A DNA stretch of 58,749 bases from Haliscomenobacter sp. Lineage in GTDB: Bacteria > Bacteroidota > Bacteroidia > Chitinophagales > Saprospiraceae. A program made the translations under genes and the position numbers. Below are positions 1 through 9,326 of this stretch, piece after piece (position 1 is the first letter of the stretch; each line of letters begins with the position of its first letter). Location of the stretch: contig NZ_JADKCX010000038.1 of NCBI RefSeq assembly GCF_016718685.1, forward strand, positions 1 to 58,749, given 5' to 3'. A model generated the notes under the pieces. That model was not told where the DNA came from, searched no databases, and saw nothing but the letters and a program-made list of their open reading frames with translations.

Positions 1-2
1 AC

Positions 3-227
3 AACACATCAGTAGATTTTGATTTTGCATTTCTTCCAGAGCAACGCCATGACGGTTTTGATTTATGGCGACTAGGTGAGTTTGTTTCTTCCAACAGACA
101 AATACAAAAGTATCTCGACAAGGAAAAACTTGAAGAAGATTTTAATAAATTGATTGAAAGAAAAGCTATTGTAAAGCCCGTAATTAATCCATCGACTTCG
201 CTTTTACTTCTTTTCAATCATCTTTGA
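3..227 (+). CDS. 3' end of a hypothetical protein, cut by the window edge
   Basis: An open frame runs in from the left edge and ends at TGA, giving the last 74 residues of a protein. The visible part is hydrophilic, charged and helix-rich, with an aromatic patch (GFDLWRLGEF) followed by a lysine/glutamate-rich stretch, and has no membrane segment. I do not recognise the family. The same AT-rich base use continues into the next gene, and an attC-like palindrome follows the stop at once, which fits a small accessory or cassette gene. The start codon lies outside the window. Confidence 0.5.
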   Translation, partial: NTSVDFDFAFLPEQRHDGFDLWRLGEFVSSNRQIQKYLDKEKLEEDFNKLIERKAIVKPVINPSTSLLLLFNHL

Positions 228-297
228 CAAAACCTAAATCGGCAGACACTAAAACAGAAAAGCGTGGTGGGAAATATGGAAATGAAAGCACAGCAGG

Positions 298-423
298 TAA
301 CAGGCGTTTGGCTCAATGGCGGGTGAAGTGGTTAATTGAGCATTCTACCTCGCATCAACTTTTGTGGTATATTGACAGTTTTGTGCTCCGAAATCCGCCA
401 CTGCGCAAAGCCCCAAACAGTTA
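298..423. repeat. attC-like imperfect palindrome
   Basis: The left end begins TAACAGGCGTTTGGCTCAAT and runs into GGCGG; the right end is the near reverse complement (CCGCCACTGCGCAAAG, then CCCCAAACAGTTA). The two arms fold back with bulges and a loop of about 70 bases. Outer AAC/GTT triplets, size and position just after a short gene resemble an integron cassette site. The flanking bases do not match the full RYYYAAC/GTTRRRY consensus, no integrase is visible, and no second copy follows the next gene. It could equally be a Bacteroidota intergenic repeat. Confidence 0.4.
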
Positions 424-451
424 ATGGCAATTTTAAACAACCTCTTACATA

Positions 452-1111
452 ATGACAGACGACATCAAAAGCGAAGCATTAGAACAACTGGAGCTTGACA
501 TCAAATTTGGGTTTGAAAATGAAGATGAACTTTTTGAAAGCATCAAAGAAATGTTTTACAATGAAGACGATTTTGATGAAGATTGGCTTAGAAAAACTAT
601 TTCTGAAAAATACAATCAACACCAAAACGACAGTTTAACTTGGACAAGACCAAACGACTTTGACAGACTTGCCAAATCGTTTGACCAACTAATTAACAAC
701 AAAATCGTTTGCTTACACAAAGCAGGTTATACAAAACAAGATGGCGAAGGTGATTGTATGGAAACAATCGAAAAACTAAATAAACTTGGAATTAAAGCTA
801 TTGGTTTTTGTTATTATCATGCGCAGGACTTAGCCAGAACTGTTGACAAAGACATTAGAAATTTATATTTAGGTTTTGACAGTCCGACACAAGATGACCA
901 TGAAGCTTTGCAAGTAGCAAACAAAATAGTTTCGACACTGAAAGAAAACAGTTTTGAAATAAGTTGGACAGGAACTGTTGACCAAAGAATTGAAATTAAA
1001 AACATCAATTGGCAAAAAATACCTGACAATGAAGATTGGGACTCAGAGAGAGTTATAAGTATTTTGACCAAAACAAATAATAACAAAAAAACATTTTGGA
1101 AATTTTGGTAG
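452..1111 (+). CDS. DUF6891-like hypothetical protein
   Basis: A 219-residue soluble acidic protein. The central part reads CLHKAGYTKQDGEGDCME and then GFCYYHAQDLAR, a pattern I associate with the DUF6891 family (a 'CLHNAGYTQSDG...GYCFYHGQDL' core); family assignment is from memory and the function is unknown. There is no signal peptide or membrane helix. The N-terminal 70 residues are rich in Asp/Glu, and the C-terminus is basic. The gene is AT-rich compared with proA next door and sits just downstream of the attC-like palindrome, so it may be acquired. The frame is intact. Confidence 0.6.
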   Translation: MTDDIKSEALEQLELDIKFGFENEDELFESIKEMFYNEDDFDEDWLRKTISEKYNQHQNDSLTWTRPNDFDRLAKSFDQLINNKIVCLHKAGYTKQDGEGDCMETIEKLNKLGIKAIGFCYYHAQDLARTVDKDIRNLYLGFDSPTQDDHEALQVANKIVSTLKENSFEISWTGTVDQRIEIKNINWQKIPDNEDWDSERVISILTKTNNNKKTFWKFW

Positions 1112-1294
1112 TGTCTCGCAAATCTGCAAACCGATCTATGCCAATACCCTCACACCCTCCAAAAACCACATATCTCACCACCTTCATCCCCAATGCGGCA
1201 AAAAAATACAACAATCCCCGCAAATTTGCGGTAAAAAACTCCTACATTTACCGCAAAACCTTCCCGCTAATGCCAAAATACATTATACGAGCAC

Positions 1295-2542
1295 CTAGCT
1301 TCTAATCTGCCCGGTCCCCTTCACCACCCATTTATAACTGGTCAATTCCGGTAAAGCCATCGGGCCCCGCGCGTGTAACTTCTGCGTGCTGATGCCGATT
1401 TCAGCACCCATCCCAAACTGTGACCCATCCGTAAACGCCGTAGAGGCATTGGCGTATACTACGGCGGCGTCTACGTTGCGCAGGAATTGTTCTTGCACGG
1501 CGGGGTCTTCAGCGACAATGGTTTCGCTATGGCGAGATGAGTAATGGTCGATGTGGTCGAGGGCTTCTTGAAGATTGGCCACAGTTTTTACCGACATTTT
1601 GTACGACAAAAACTCGGTGCCAAAATGCTGTGCTTCGGCCAAGGCGAGCAATTCCGCCGGGTATTTTCCTTGTAATTGTGCCAAAGCCGTTTCATCAGCA
1701 AACAACTCCACCTGGTGCTCGGCCAGGGGGGCCAGCAGCTCGGCCAGATCGTTCAAACGTGCTGCGTGGACAATCAGGGTATCCAGGGCGTTGCACACAC
1801 TCACACGCCGGGTTTTGGCATTGTTGACAATGACGCGGCCTTTGGCCAAATCTCCACTGACATCAAAATAGGTATGTACGATGCCCGCTCCGGTTTCGAT
1901 GACGGGAACGGTGGCGTTTTTGCGCACAAAATCGATCAAACCCTGGCTGCCCCGAGGGATGACCAGATCGATGTATGCGTTGGCATTGAGGATGGGCAAA
2001 AGGGCTTCCCGTTCGCTGGGCGCGAGGTAAACGATTTGTGACAAACCGTATTCAGCCAGGATGTTTTGGATCAACTCAACGATGGCCAGATTGGAAAAAT
2101 GGGCGTCGCGACTGCCTTTGAGCACGGCGGCATTGCCGGATTTGAGGCAGAGGGCAAACACGTCAAAAGTGACGTTGGGCCGCGATTCGTACACGATGCC
2201 AATCACGCCCATGGGCACGCTGATTTTTTTCAACTCGAGTCCATTGGGTAGGGTGCGTTCTTCCAAAATTCGCCCCAGGGGTGAAGGCAATTGAGCCACT
2301 TTGCGGATGTCCTGTGCAATGTCCGCTAAACGCTGCGGATTGAGCAAGAGCCGGTCGTACTTGGGATCAGCGGGATCCATGCGCTCCAAATCAAGTTGAT
2401 TGGCGGCCAATAAACGAGCCGTTTCGCGGACGGTTTCATCGGCCAGGCGGTTCAAAATGGCATTGGTGTCCTCATTGCTCAGTTGAATCAGTTTGCGTGC
2501 CGCTTGACGGGTGAGGTGGAGTTGTTCCAGGATGCTGTCCAT
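1295..2542 (-). CDS. proA: Glutamate-5-semialdehyde dehydrogenase (gamma-glutamyl phosphate reductase)
   Basis: NADPH-dependent reduction of gamma-glutamyl phosphate to glutamate 5-semialdehyde, the second step of proline synthesis, in the cytoplasm. The 415-residue length is normal for ProA. Family landmarks are GVIGIVYESRPNVTFDV, LKSGNAAVLKGSRDA, the catalytic cysteine in RRVSVCNALDT, and the C-terminal DGSQFGMGAEIGISTQKLHA. I chose the ATG at 2542 over a GTG at 2563 because the GTG lies inside the arm of a perfect inverted repeat and adds seven residues with no homology value. proB is not in the window. The gene is divergent from the phosphotriesterase-like gene. Confidence 0.95.
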   Translation of the reverse strand: MDSILEQLHLTRQAARKLIQLSNEDTNAILNRLADETVRETARLLAANQLDLERMDPADPKYDRLLLNPQRLADIAQDIRKVAQLPSPLGRILEERTLPNGLELKKISVPMGVIGIVYESRPNVTFDVFALCLKSGNAAVLKGSRDAHFSNLAIVELIQNILAEYGLSQIVYLAPSEREALLPILNANAYIDLVIPRGSQGLIDFVRKNATVPVIETGAGIVHTYFDVSGDLAKGRVIVNNAKTRRVSVCNALDTLIVHAARLNDLAELLAPLAEHQVELFADETALAQLQGKYPAELLALAEAQHFGTEFLSYKMSVKTVANLQEALDHIDHYSSRHSETIVAEDPAVQEQFLRNVDAAVVYANASTAFTDGSQFGMGAEIGISTQKLHARGPMALPELTSYKWVVKGTGQIRS

Positions 2543-2559
2543 GGCTGTGGGTTGGAATT

Positions 2560-2650
2560 TCACACAGATTTGACGCAGATCTATTCACAGATTTTACGCA
2601 GAACGCATCTGTGTAGAATCTGTGTGTAAATCTGCGTCAAATCTGTGTGA
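2560..2650. repeat. 21-bp perfect inverted repeat built from ATCTGYG words
   Basis: The arms TCACACAGATTTGACGCAGA(T) and its exact complement lie 49 bases apart, and the loop itself repeats degenerate versions of the same word (CACAGATTTTACGCAGA, CATCTGTGTAGAATCTGTG). It sits in the divergent space between proA and the next gene. A related word recurs at 52342-52432. Confidence 0.85.
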
Positions 2651-2774
2651 AACAACGATTGAATAAGATTGAAAAGCCAAAAATAGCGGCAAAAAGTTTC
2701 AAGCGGCAGTCGATTGTCCTAAAAACATCATCAGTTTCGCAGAAACTCTACTTTCCAAACCCAAATCCTCTGGT

Positions 2775-3806
2775 ATGCGCATCCTAACCACTATATTTTT
2801 CTTTTTCATTTTAGGGGCAATTCAATGCACGATGGCTCAATCCGTACAAACCATCCGCGGCAAAATGCCCGCCCGAAAAATGGGCCTGACCCTGGTACAC
2901 GAACACGTTTTTTTGGACTGGACGGGTGCGGAACGCATGCAGGCATCGGCTTGGAACAATGATTCTGCTGTTGCCGTCATTTTGCCTTATTTGCGAAAAA
3001 TGCAAAGCCATGGGGTAAAAACCATCCTGGAATGTACACCGAACTACATTGGCCGCAACCCACGGTTATTGGCTCGGCTGGCCGATAGTACCGGGCTACA
3101 CATCTTAACCAATACCGGTTACTACGGCGCACGGTGGGATAACCATATTCCTGCGCATGCTTATCGGGAAAGCGTCGACCAAATTGCCGCACGCTGGCTC
3201 GAAGAGTTCAATCACGGAATTGACGGCACTACCATCCGCCCCGGATTCATCAAAATTGGGGTGGATGGGGACTCCCTGCTTTCGGAGATCGATGAAAAAA
3301 TTGTCCGTGCGGCAGCGCGTACCCACCTGCGCAGTGGCTTGACCATTGTAGCACACACCGGACCGGATCAGTTGGCCTTGCGCCAGGTAGAAATCCTCCA
3401 GCAGGAAGGCGTCGCCCTCGATGCCTGGGTATGGACACACGCTCAAGGTGGGAGCGATGCGGTACGGGTAGCATTGGCCCAAAAAGGAGCCTGGATTTCG
3501 CTAGATGGGTTAGGCTGGGTGGATCCCGCCGAACGGGCCGGTGATTCAACGGGTTTGATGAACTATGTCAACGCCATTGTCCATTTGAAAAAAACGGGAT
3601 TGTTGAAGCGGGTCTTGCTCTCGCACGATGCGGGCTGGTATACCCACGGTGTGCCTGGCGGGGGAAGATTTCAGCCGTATACGCTGATTTTTACACATTT
3701 GTTGCCCATTTTGCGGGAAAAAGGATTTACTAAAAAAGAGATAGATGGATTAATGGTTGTCAATCCGCGGGCGGCTTTTGCGATTCGGGTGCGACCCAAA
3801 AATTAG
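2775..3806 (+). CDS. Secreted phosphotriesterase-family metal hydrolase
   Basis: A member of the phosphotriesterase/PHP branch of the amidohydrolase superfamily, a binuclear-metal TIM-barrel hydrolase. Metal ligands are visible in order: HEH at residues 42-44, the carboxylated-lysine candidate K160 (FIKIGVDG), H194 (IVAHTG), H222 (WTHAQG) and D285 (LLSHDAGW). Residues 1-22 form a signal peptide ending in MAQS, so the protein acts in the periplasm or outside. Natural members of this branch are often lactonases or esterases; the substrate cannot be told here. At 343 residues it is full length and the frame is intact. Monocistronic. Confidence 0.85.
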   Translation: MRILTTIFFFFILGAIQCTMAQSVQTIRGKMPARKMGLTLVHEHVFLDWTGAERMQASAWNNDSAVAVILPYLRKMQSHGVKTILECTPNYIGRNPRLLARLADSTGLHILTNTGYYGARWDNHIPAHAYRESVDQIAARWLEEFNHGIDGTTIRPGFIKIGVDGDSLLSEIDEKIVRAAARTHLRSGLTIVAHTGPDQLALRQVEILQQEGVALDAWVWTHAQGGSDAVRVALAQKGAWISLDGLGWVDPAERAGDSTGLMNYVNAIVHLKKTGLLKRVLLSHDAGWYTHGVPGGGRFQPYTLIFTHLLPILREKGFTKKEIDGLMVVNPRAAFAIRVRPKN

Positions 3807-3913
3807 GCGACCTTAGAAACCTCAGACACCAAAGAGATACCCTAGAAATCATGTGGATGAAATGCGCTATGTATCGGCAGATTCAAAAAAATCATAGGAG
3901 TGGAAAAATAAAT

Positions 3914-3921
3914 TAGCTTTG
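3914..3921 (+). promoter_or_regulatory. -7 box TAGCTTTG upstream of the acyltransferase
   Basis: Matches the Bacteroidota sigma-ABfr -7 consensus TAnnTTTG, 28 bases before the ATG. I see no clear -33 TTTG at the expected spacing. Confidence 0.45.
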
Positions 3922-3948
3922 CTTACGCACACTTAAAATTCAACGCTA

Positions 3949-5057
3949 ATGACACCTCCCTCCACAGGGCAACGTTTGTATTCCCTCGACGCCCTACGCG
4001 GCTTTGACATGTTTTGGATCATGGGCGCCGAAGCAGTAGTACACAGCCTCGCCACCGCAACGGGTTCCCCAATTTGGGAAGCCGCCGCCCACCAATTGTC
4101 CCATCCCGATTGGAATGGATTTCGATTGTACGACTTGATTTTTCCCCTGTTTTTATTTTTAGCGGGTGTAGCCACCCCTTATTCCGTTGGGCGCGACCTG
4201 GAAAACGGAAAATCCAAACAACAAATGTTGCTACGGGTCATCCGGCGGGGACTGGTATTGGTGCTCCTGGGCATCATCTACAACAACGGACTGGTGCTGA
4301 AACCCCTGGCCGAAATCCGTTTCCCCAGCGTACTGGGGCGGATCGGGTTGGCCTACATGTTTGCCAACATCATCTACTTGTACACCAAACAGCTGGGGCA
4401 AATCATTTGGTTTTGTGCCTTATTGATTGGGTATTGGTTGCTGTTGAGTTTCACGTCTGCGCCTGGGTTTCCGATGGGAGACCTGACGATGGAAGGTAAT
4501 TTTGCTTCTTATGTCGATCGCTTGATCATTCCAGGACACTTGCATTTAACCATACACGATCCCGAAGGTTTGATGAGCACACTCCCGCCATTGGCACTGC
4601 TCTTTTAGGGATCTACGCCGGGAATTTGCTCAAACACGGCACCATGACCCAGCCCCGGAAGGCCCTGATCTTGGCCATTATGGGGGTGGTTGCCCTGGTT
4701 TTGGCGCAGCTTTGGAATCTGGTGTTCCCTATCAATAAAAACCTCTGGACCAGCTCATTTGTATTACAGGTAGGCGGTTTAAGCTTGCTCCTCTTGTCGC
4801 TATTTTATTACGTGATCGACGTTTTGGGCTACCGTCGTTGGGCTTTCTTTTTTGCCGTAATTGGGATGAACTCGATTTTGATTTACCTATCAGATGGGTT
4901 CATCGACTGGTATTTTACCGCCGAGGCTTTGTTCAAATGGTTGATGCAGCTGTTTAGTGAGCCTTATGCTGCGGTGGTCCTCGCGCTGATGGTCTTGTTG
5001 GTCAAATGGGGCTTTTTGTATTTCATGTATTTAAAGAAGGTGTTTTTACGGGTATAG
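3949..5057 (+). CDS. Membrane acyltransferase, heparan-alpha-glucosaminide N-acetyltransferase-like (DUF5009), frameshifted
   Basis: An integral membrane protein of the COG4299/DUF5009 group, related to the lysosomal enzyme that moves acetyl groups across a membrane onto glucosamine. It opens with the family signature YSLDALRGFDMFWIMG and has about ten hydrophobic segments. As sequenced, the frame stops at 4608 after STLPPLALLF and resumes in another frame as GIYAGNLLKHG. Restoring one G in CTCCCG(G)CC near 4587 gives the expected STLPAIGTALLGIYAGNLL, so the break is a one-base deletion, probably a sequencing error. The physiological substrate is unknown. Confidence 0.8.
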
Positions 5058-5060
5058 AAG

Positions 5061-5175
5061 AAAGTTGAGAAGTTGAGGGTTGAGAAGTTGAGGCTACCGC
5101 AGTGATTTTGACCATGTCGATGTCTAAGTCGCTGCGGTAGCCTCAACTTCTCAACCCTCAACTCCTCAACTTAAC
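5061..5175. repeat. Hairpin of GTTGAG tandem words
   Basis: The left arm is tandem GTTGAGAA/GTTGAGGG words followed by GCTACCGCAG; the right arm is CTGCGGTAGC followed by complementary CTCAAC words. A loop of about 35 bases separates the arms. It fills the gap between the convergent acyltransferase and metK, so it could end transcription from both sides. The same word and the same GCTACCGC core recur at 26400-26624. Confidence 0.85.
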
Positions 5176-5177
5176 TA

Positions 5178-6432
5178 CTACAGCCCAAAAGCCGCTTTCA
5201 CTTTATCCACGTAGTCCAATTTTTCCCAGGTAAAGGTCTCTACTTCGTGTTCTACGAACTGACCCGTAGCATCGCGCAATTGGACTTTTTTGATTTCTGG
5301 CTTGCGCCCCATGTGGCCATAGGCTGCGGTTTCGGAGTAAATCGGAGAACGCAGTTTCAAACGTTTTTCAATCGCGTATGGACGCAGGTCGAAAATTTCG
5401 TTCACTTTCAATGCAATCTCGCCATCACTCAGCTTCACTTTGGAAGTGCCATAAGTATTGACGTAAATATTGGTTGGTTTGGCTACTCCAATGGCGTAAG
5501 AAACCTGTACCAAAATCTCTTCACAGACACCCGCAGCAACCAGGTTTTTGGCAATGTGGCGGGTAGCATAGGCCGCAGAGCGGTCTACTTTTGAGGGATC
5601 TTTTCCAGAGAAAGCACCACCGCCGTGGGCGCCACGACCACCGTAAGTATCCACGATGATTTTACGGCCAGTCAGCCCCGTATCACCGTGTGGGCCACCA
5701 ATCACAAACTTACCCGTTGGGTTGATGTGATAAGTAATCTGATCGGTAAACAGGCGTTGCAGGCGCTCCGGCAATTGATCTTTCACCCGAGGGATCAGGA
5801 TGTGAATGATGTCTTCACGAATGCGGTTGAGCATGGTTGCATCTTCAGCAAAATCATCGTGCTGGGTAGATACAACAATGGTATCGATGCGAATCGGTTG
5901 GTGATCGTCGGAGTATTCGATGGTGACCTGGCTTTTGGCATCGGGGCGCAGGTAAGGCATCAAATCAGCGTGGGTTTTGCGGATACTGGACAACTCCTGC
6001 AAAATGCGGTGTGACAAATCCAATGGCAATGGCATAAAGTTGTCGGTTTCGCTGGTCGCATAACCGAACATCATGCCCTGGTCTCCAGCACCCTGATCTT
6101 CTGGATTGGCACGCTCTACACCCTGGTTGATATCGGGAGATTGCTCATGAATAGCCGACAGGATACCACAAGAATTGGCTTCGAACATGTACTCCGACTT
6201 GGTGTAACCAATGCGGCGAATAACATCGCGAGCAATCTGCTGTACATCAAGGTAAACTTTTGATTTCACTTCCCTGCAAGCACGACCTGACCCGTGGTTA
6301 CCAGCGTTTCGCAAGCAACCTTAGAACTGGAGTCAAATGCCAGGAAATGATCAATCAATGCATCGGAAATTTGATCAGCGATCTTGTCCGGATGTCCTCA
6401 GATACAGATTCAGATGTGAATAGATAAGGCAT
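5178..6432 (-). CDS. metK: S-adenosylmethionine synthase, N-terminus broken by two one-base deletions
   Basis: Makes S-adenosylmethionine from methionine and ATP. Recognised from GHMGRKPEI, VIGGPHGDTGLTGRKI, DTYGGRGAHGGGAFSGKDP and ACCREVKSK-type flanks; the length of about 417 residues fits. The intact frame covers only 5178 to about 6280. Upstream, the true N-terminus MPYLFTSESVSE is readable from ATG at 6432, but one G is missing near 6396 (SVSE|GHPDKIADQ) and another near 6272 (VVLAG|EVKSK). MetK is essential, so error is the simplest explanation. A promoter box lies 72 bases upstream; I see no SAM riboswitch fold in the short leader. Confidence 0.92.
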
Positions 6433-6503
6433 GGTCTAATGATTATAGTAGATTATGCTTACGGAAAAAACCCTTCCTGAGTCCCCCTTCCGCTAAAACG
6501 GTG

Positions 6504-6511
6504 CAAAAATA
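6504..6511 (-). promoter_or_regulatory. -7 box TATTTTTG for metK
   Basis: TAnnTTTG match on the minus strand, giving a leader of about 65 bases before metK. A T-rich stretch lies at roughly -33. Confidence 0.5.
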
Positions 6512-6617
6512 GGAATTGTCTGGATAAAAGAAAATAAGTCAAGGCTTGTTGATCCCTGTCCTCTGTACATTCGTCGTGGCAAATCGATGGTAAGCTGCTG
6601 ATAAAAAACCTTAATTT

Positions 6618-7065
6618 ATGTTACATTTTCGTGGAGATGAATATTTTATGCAGGAAGCACTCAAAGAAGCGCAACTTGCATTTGATGAAGGCGAAATACC
6701 CGTAGGTGCGGTGATCAAGCTAGAAAACCGCATCATCGCCCGCGGACACAATACCACCGAAAAATTATTGGATGTAACGGCGCATGCCGAAATTTTGTCG
6801 ATTACAGCTGCTTCAAATTACCTGAACAGTAAATACCTGCCTGATTGTACCCTATATGTGACCCTGGAGCCTTGCAATATGTGCGCAGGAGCCATCTTTT
6901 GGGCACAGATGGGGCGGCTGGTCTACGGCGCTGGTGATGAAAAACGGGGCTTTATGCGGATTGGCAAAGAATTGCTAACCCGAAAACGACGCTGAGTACG
7001 GGGTATTGCACGAAGAATGTAGCCAGCTGTTGAAGTCGTTTTCAAAAAATCCGCTAGCTGACTAA
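6618..7065 (+). CDS. tadA: tRNA-specific adenosine deaminase-like nucleoside deaminase, C-terminus frameshifted
   Basis: A zinc-dependent deaminase of the TadA family, which converts A34 to inosine in tRNA-Arg; the guanine deaminase-like branch is an alternative. Zinc ligands are H56 in TAHAE (catalytic E58) and C86/C89 in EPCNMCAGA. The sequenced frame ends early at 6995 with RKRR. Repairing one missing base near 6976 and one missing G near 7002 yields NPKTTLSTGVLHEECSQLL and a stop at 7063-7065, the normal TadA tail. Divergent from metK. Confidence 0.85.
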
Positions 7066-7075
7066 CATTACTTCA

Positions 7076-7699
7076 CTACTTGATCTCACAAGTCAAAAAC
7101 TGCTTGCTTCCTCCTTTCAACTCAATAAATCCTTCCAGGGTATCACCAACTTTCACTGGTCCAACTCCTGCGGGGGTTCCCGTATAAATGATGTCCCCCA
7201 TTTGCAGCTTGAAAAATTTGGACACATAGACGATGATGCTTTCGAAAGAAAAAATCACGTCGGCTGTATCGCCTTGCTGCACGGTTTGGCCATTTTTTTT
7301 CAGTGAAAAATGGATGGATTTAGTGTCTTCCACTTGCTCCAAGGGAACAAAGTCGCTCAATACAGCGGAACCATCAAACCCTTTGGCAATTTCCCAGGGT
7401 AATCCTTTGGCTTTGCACTTGGCCTGGATGTCACGCGCTGTAAAGTCAATCCCGAAAGCGATTTCATTGTAGTATTCGTGTGCAAATTCCGGCTGCACGT
7501 GGCGGCCATTTTTGCATACTTTCAATACAATTTCCCCTTCGTAATGCAAATCCTGGGTGAACTCAGGATAATAAAAAGGTTTATCGCCCACCAACAGTGC
7601 AGAAGGAGGCTTCATAAACACCACCGGATCTTCGGGTACGGCGTTGTTGAGTTCTTTGGCGTGTTCGGCGTAGTTGCGCCCGATGCAGATGATTTTCAT
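7076..7699 (-). CDS. Fumarylacetoacetate hydrolase family protein
   Basis: A 207-residue single-domain FAH-fold enzyme, the size of the YcgM/FAHD1 group (acylpyruvate hydrolase or oxaloacetate decarboxylase activities are known in the group). Signatures are the N-terminal IICIGRNYAEHAKEL, the metal-binding LHYEGEIVL (two acidic ligands) and GFDGSAVLSDF, then GDIIYTGTPAGVGPVKVGD near the C-terminus. No signal peptide, so cytoplasmic. The substrate cannot be fixed from sequence. It follows trpS on the same strand, separated by a hairpin of tandem words. Confidence 0.88.
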   Translation of the reverse strand: MKIICIGRNYAEHAKELNNAVPEDPVVFMKPPSALLVGDKPFYYPEFTQDLHYEGEIVLKVCKNGRHVQPEFAHEYYNEIAFGIDFTARDIQAKCKAKGLPWEIAKGFDGSAVLSDFVPLEQVEDTKSIHFSLKKNGQTVQQGDTADVIFSFESIIVYVSKFFKLQMGDIIYTGTPAGVGPVKVGDTLEGFIELKGGSKQFLTCEIK

Positions 7700-7711
7700 A
7701 AAAGGTTATTT

Positions 7712-7804
7712 GGAGGGTTCGGGGGTTCGGGGGTTCGAAGGTTCGTGGGTTCCAAGCACATTGCCTCAACCCCCGAACCCCCGAACCTCGAACCTTCGAA
7801 CCCC
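7712..7804. repeat. Hairpin of GTTCGGGGG tandem words
   Basis: Left arm: GGGTTCGGGGGTTCGGGGGT then TCGAAGGTTCG; right arm: complementary CCCCCGAACCCCCGAACC units. The loop is about 20 bases. The right arm touches the trpS stop codon, so the trpS transcript would end in this stem. The same word is used at 10254-10384, 27000-27119 and 38091-38175. Confidence 0.88.
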
Positions 7805-8812
7805 TTAATATTTTACATTTAACAGCCCCGACAACTCCTTCACATTCCGTAAAGTATGTTGAGCGCGTTCACGAATTTGTGCCGAAGAAGCTTTGATTTC
7901 TTCTTTGACTTCTTTTCGGGTATTGAGCTCGGCGCGTTTACTGCGTACGGCTTCGGAAATTTCGACCAGTGCCTCGGCGACAGCTTCTTTGAGCGGGGCG
8001 TACTTCAAATTTCCCGCGTCATAATCCGCTTTAAGCGCAGTGTACGTCTCAATTTTTTCACATGCTTTCAGCAACTCAAAGAGGTTTTTTACACCTGGGC
8101 TCATTTCTCCTCCCGTATTTTCCCCCGTATCCGTCACCGCCGAACGCACTTGTTTGCGGATTTTGTCGCTATCCGAAAAAAGGCTGATGTAGTGCTTTTC
8201 ACCCGCACTTTTGCTCATTTTGCGGGAAGGGTCGGCAGTAGAGGTAATTTTGGTGAATTCGGTATACAGCGGCTCGGGCATGATCAAATATTCCTTGCCC
8301 ACCTGGTTGTTGAAACGCTGGACGATGTTGCGGGCCAATTCCAGGTGTTGCTCCTGGTCTTTGCCGACGGGCACGTAATCGGCACGATACACGCAGATGT
8401 CGGCAGCCTGCAAAACCGGGTAATCAAACAAGCCCGCAGAAATAAATCCATCTTCACCTTCAGCAGAAGTTGCACTTTTGTCTTTAAACTGGGTCATGCG
8501 CGACAACTGGCCGTAAGAGGCAAAACAGTTGAAAATCCAGCACAACTCCGTATGTTCGGGTACGAGCGATTGAATGAAGAGATTTTGAGGCTCAATGCCC
8601 ACTGCCATGAGATTGAAAATCAATTCCCAGGTATTTTCCCGCAGTTTGATGGGGTTAAAAGGCATGGTCATGGCGTGGTAATCCACCACCCCGTACATGC
8701 ATTCGTAGGTGGCTTGCAATTCCACCCAGTTCTTTACCGCACCGAAGTAGTTGCCGAAATGCATATCGCCAGTCGGCTGAATGCAGGAGAGTACACGTTT
8801 TTTATCACTCAT
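7805..8812 (-). CDS. trpS: Tryptophan--tRNA ligase
   Basis: Class I aminoacyl-tRNA synthetase charging tRNA-Trp. The HIGH-equivalent region is QPTGDMHFGNYFGA (residues 12-25) and the KMSKS loop is DPSRKMSKSAG (KMSKS at 198-202). At 335 residues it has the normal bacterial length and an intact frame. In this branch the HIGH box reads HFGNY. It lies 18 bases downstream of ridA on the same strand, so the two may be co-transcribed. Confidence 0.95.
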   Translation of the reverse strand: MSDKKRVLSCIQPTGDMHFGNYFGAVKNWVELQATYECMYGVVDYHAMTMPFNPIKLRENTWELIFNLMAVGIEPQNLFIQSLVPEHTELCWIFNCFASYGQLSRMTQFKDKSATSAEGEDGFISAGLFDYPVLQAADICVYRADYVPVGKDQEQHLELARNIVQRFNNQVGKEYLIMPEPLYTEFTKITSTADPSRKMSKSAGEKHYISLFSDSDKIRKQVRSAVTDTGENTGGEMSPGVKNLFELLKACEKIETYTALKADYDAGNLKYAPLKEAVAEALVEISEAVRSKRAELNTRKEVKEEIKASSAQIRERAQHTLRNVKELSGLLNVKY

Positions 8813-8830
8813 GGTTGCTGGAATATTGGG

Positions 8831-9214
8831 CTAGTCGAAAGCTGCGATGACCGATATTTCTATGTTGCCACCTCTGGGAAGGGCGCTTACTTGCACCAAT
8901 TCACGGGCGGGAGCAGTGGCTTCATCAAAGTAGGTGGAGTATATCGCGTTGATGCGGGAAAAATTGTTGATGTCGGTCACAAAAACCGAGGCTTTGACCA
9001 CATCTTTAAAAGAAAGCCCAGCTTCTTCCAGGATGGCACTGATGTTGGCCATCACCTGCGTGGTTTCCGCTTCGATGGTATCGGTGATCAGCACTCCAGT
9101 TGCAGGGTCTAGCGCAATCTGCCCCGAGGCATACAAGGTATCATTGTGGATGATGGCCTGATTGTATGGGCCTACCGGATCGGGAGCTTTATCGGTTTTG
9201 ATGATTTTTTTCAT
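8831..9214 (-). CDS. ridA: RidA family reactive enamine/imine deaminase
   Basis: A 127-residue YjgF/YER057c/UK114 protein that hydrolyses 2-aminoacrylate and related enamines made by PLP enzymes. Visible family features: LYASGQIALDPATG, the conserved arginine in ATAPARELVQV, and LPRGGNIEISVIA at the end. Trimeric and cytoplasmic in known members. Frame intact, full length, just upstream of trpS. Confidence 0.92.
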   Translation of the reverse strand: MKKIIKTDKAPDPVGPYNQAIIHNDTLYASGQIALDPATGVLITDTIEAETTQVMANISAILEEAGLSFKDVVKASVFVTDINNFSRINAIYSTYFDEATAPARELVQVSALPRGGNIEISVIAAFD

Positions 9215-9326
9215 GAAAATAAGTTGAAGCGTTTAAACTTTTCAACAAGAAAAGCTCCACATCAATTCGAGCTGATGGGAGCTATTTTCTTATCGTCTTC
9301 ATAGACCTTACAGTATAAAGCGTAGC

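Noticed and set aside
224..424. 66-codon open frame after the first gene
   Set aside because: It lies over the attC-like palindrome and reads as a translation of the repeat.
1096..1305. 69-codon open frame after the DUF6891-like gene
   Set aside because: No protein character; low-complexity Pro/Lys sequence ending in proA.
6433..6503. SAM riboswitch in the metK leader
   Set aside because: The leader is only about 65 bases and I could not fold a known SAM aptamer in it.
7712..7804. CRISPR-like look of tandem words
   Set aside because: Words are about 9 bases, adjacent without spacers, and paired with inverted arms; no cas genes.
7856..9112. 418-codon plus-strand open frame
   Set aside because: Antisense shadow of trpS and ridA, which are both certain.
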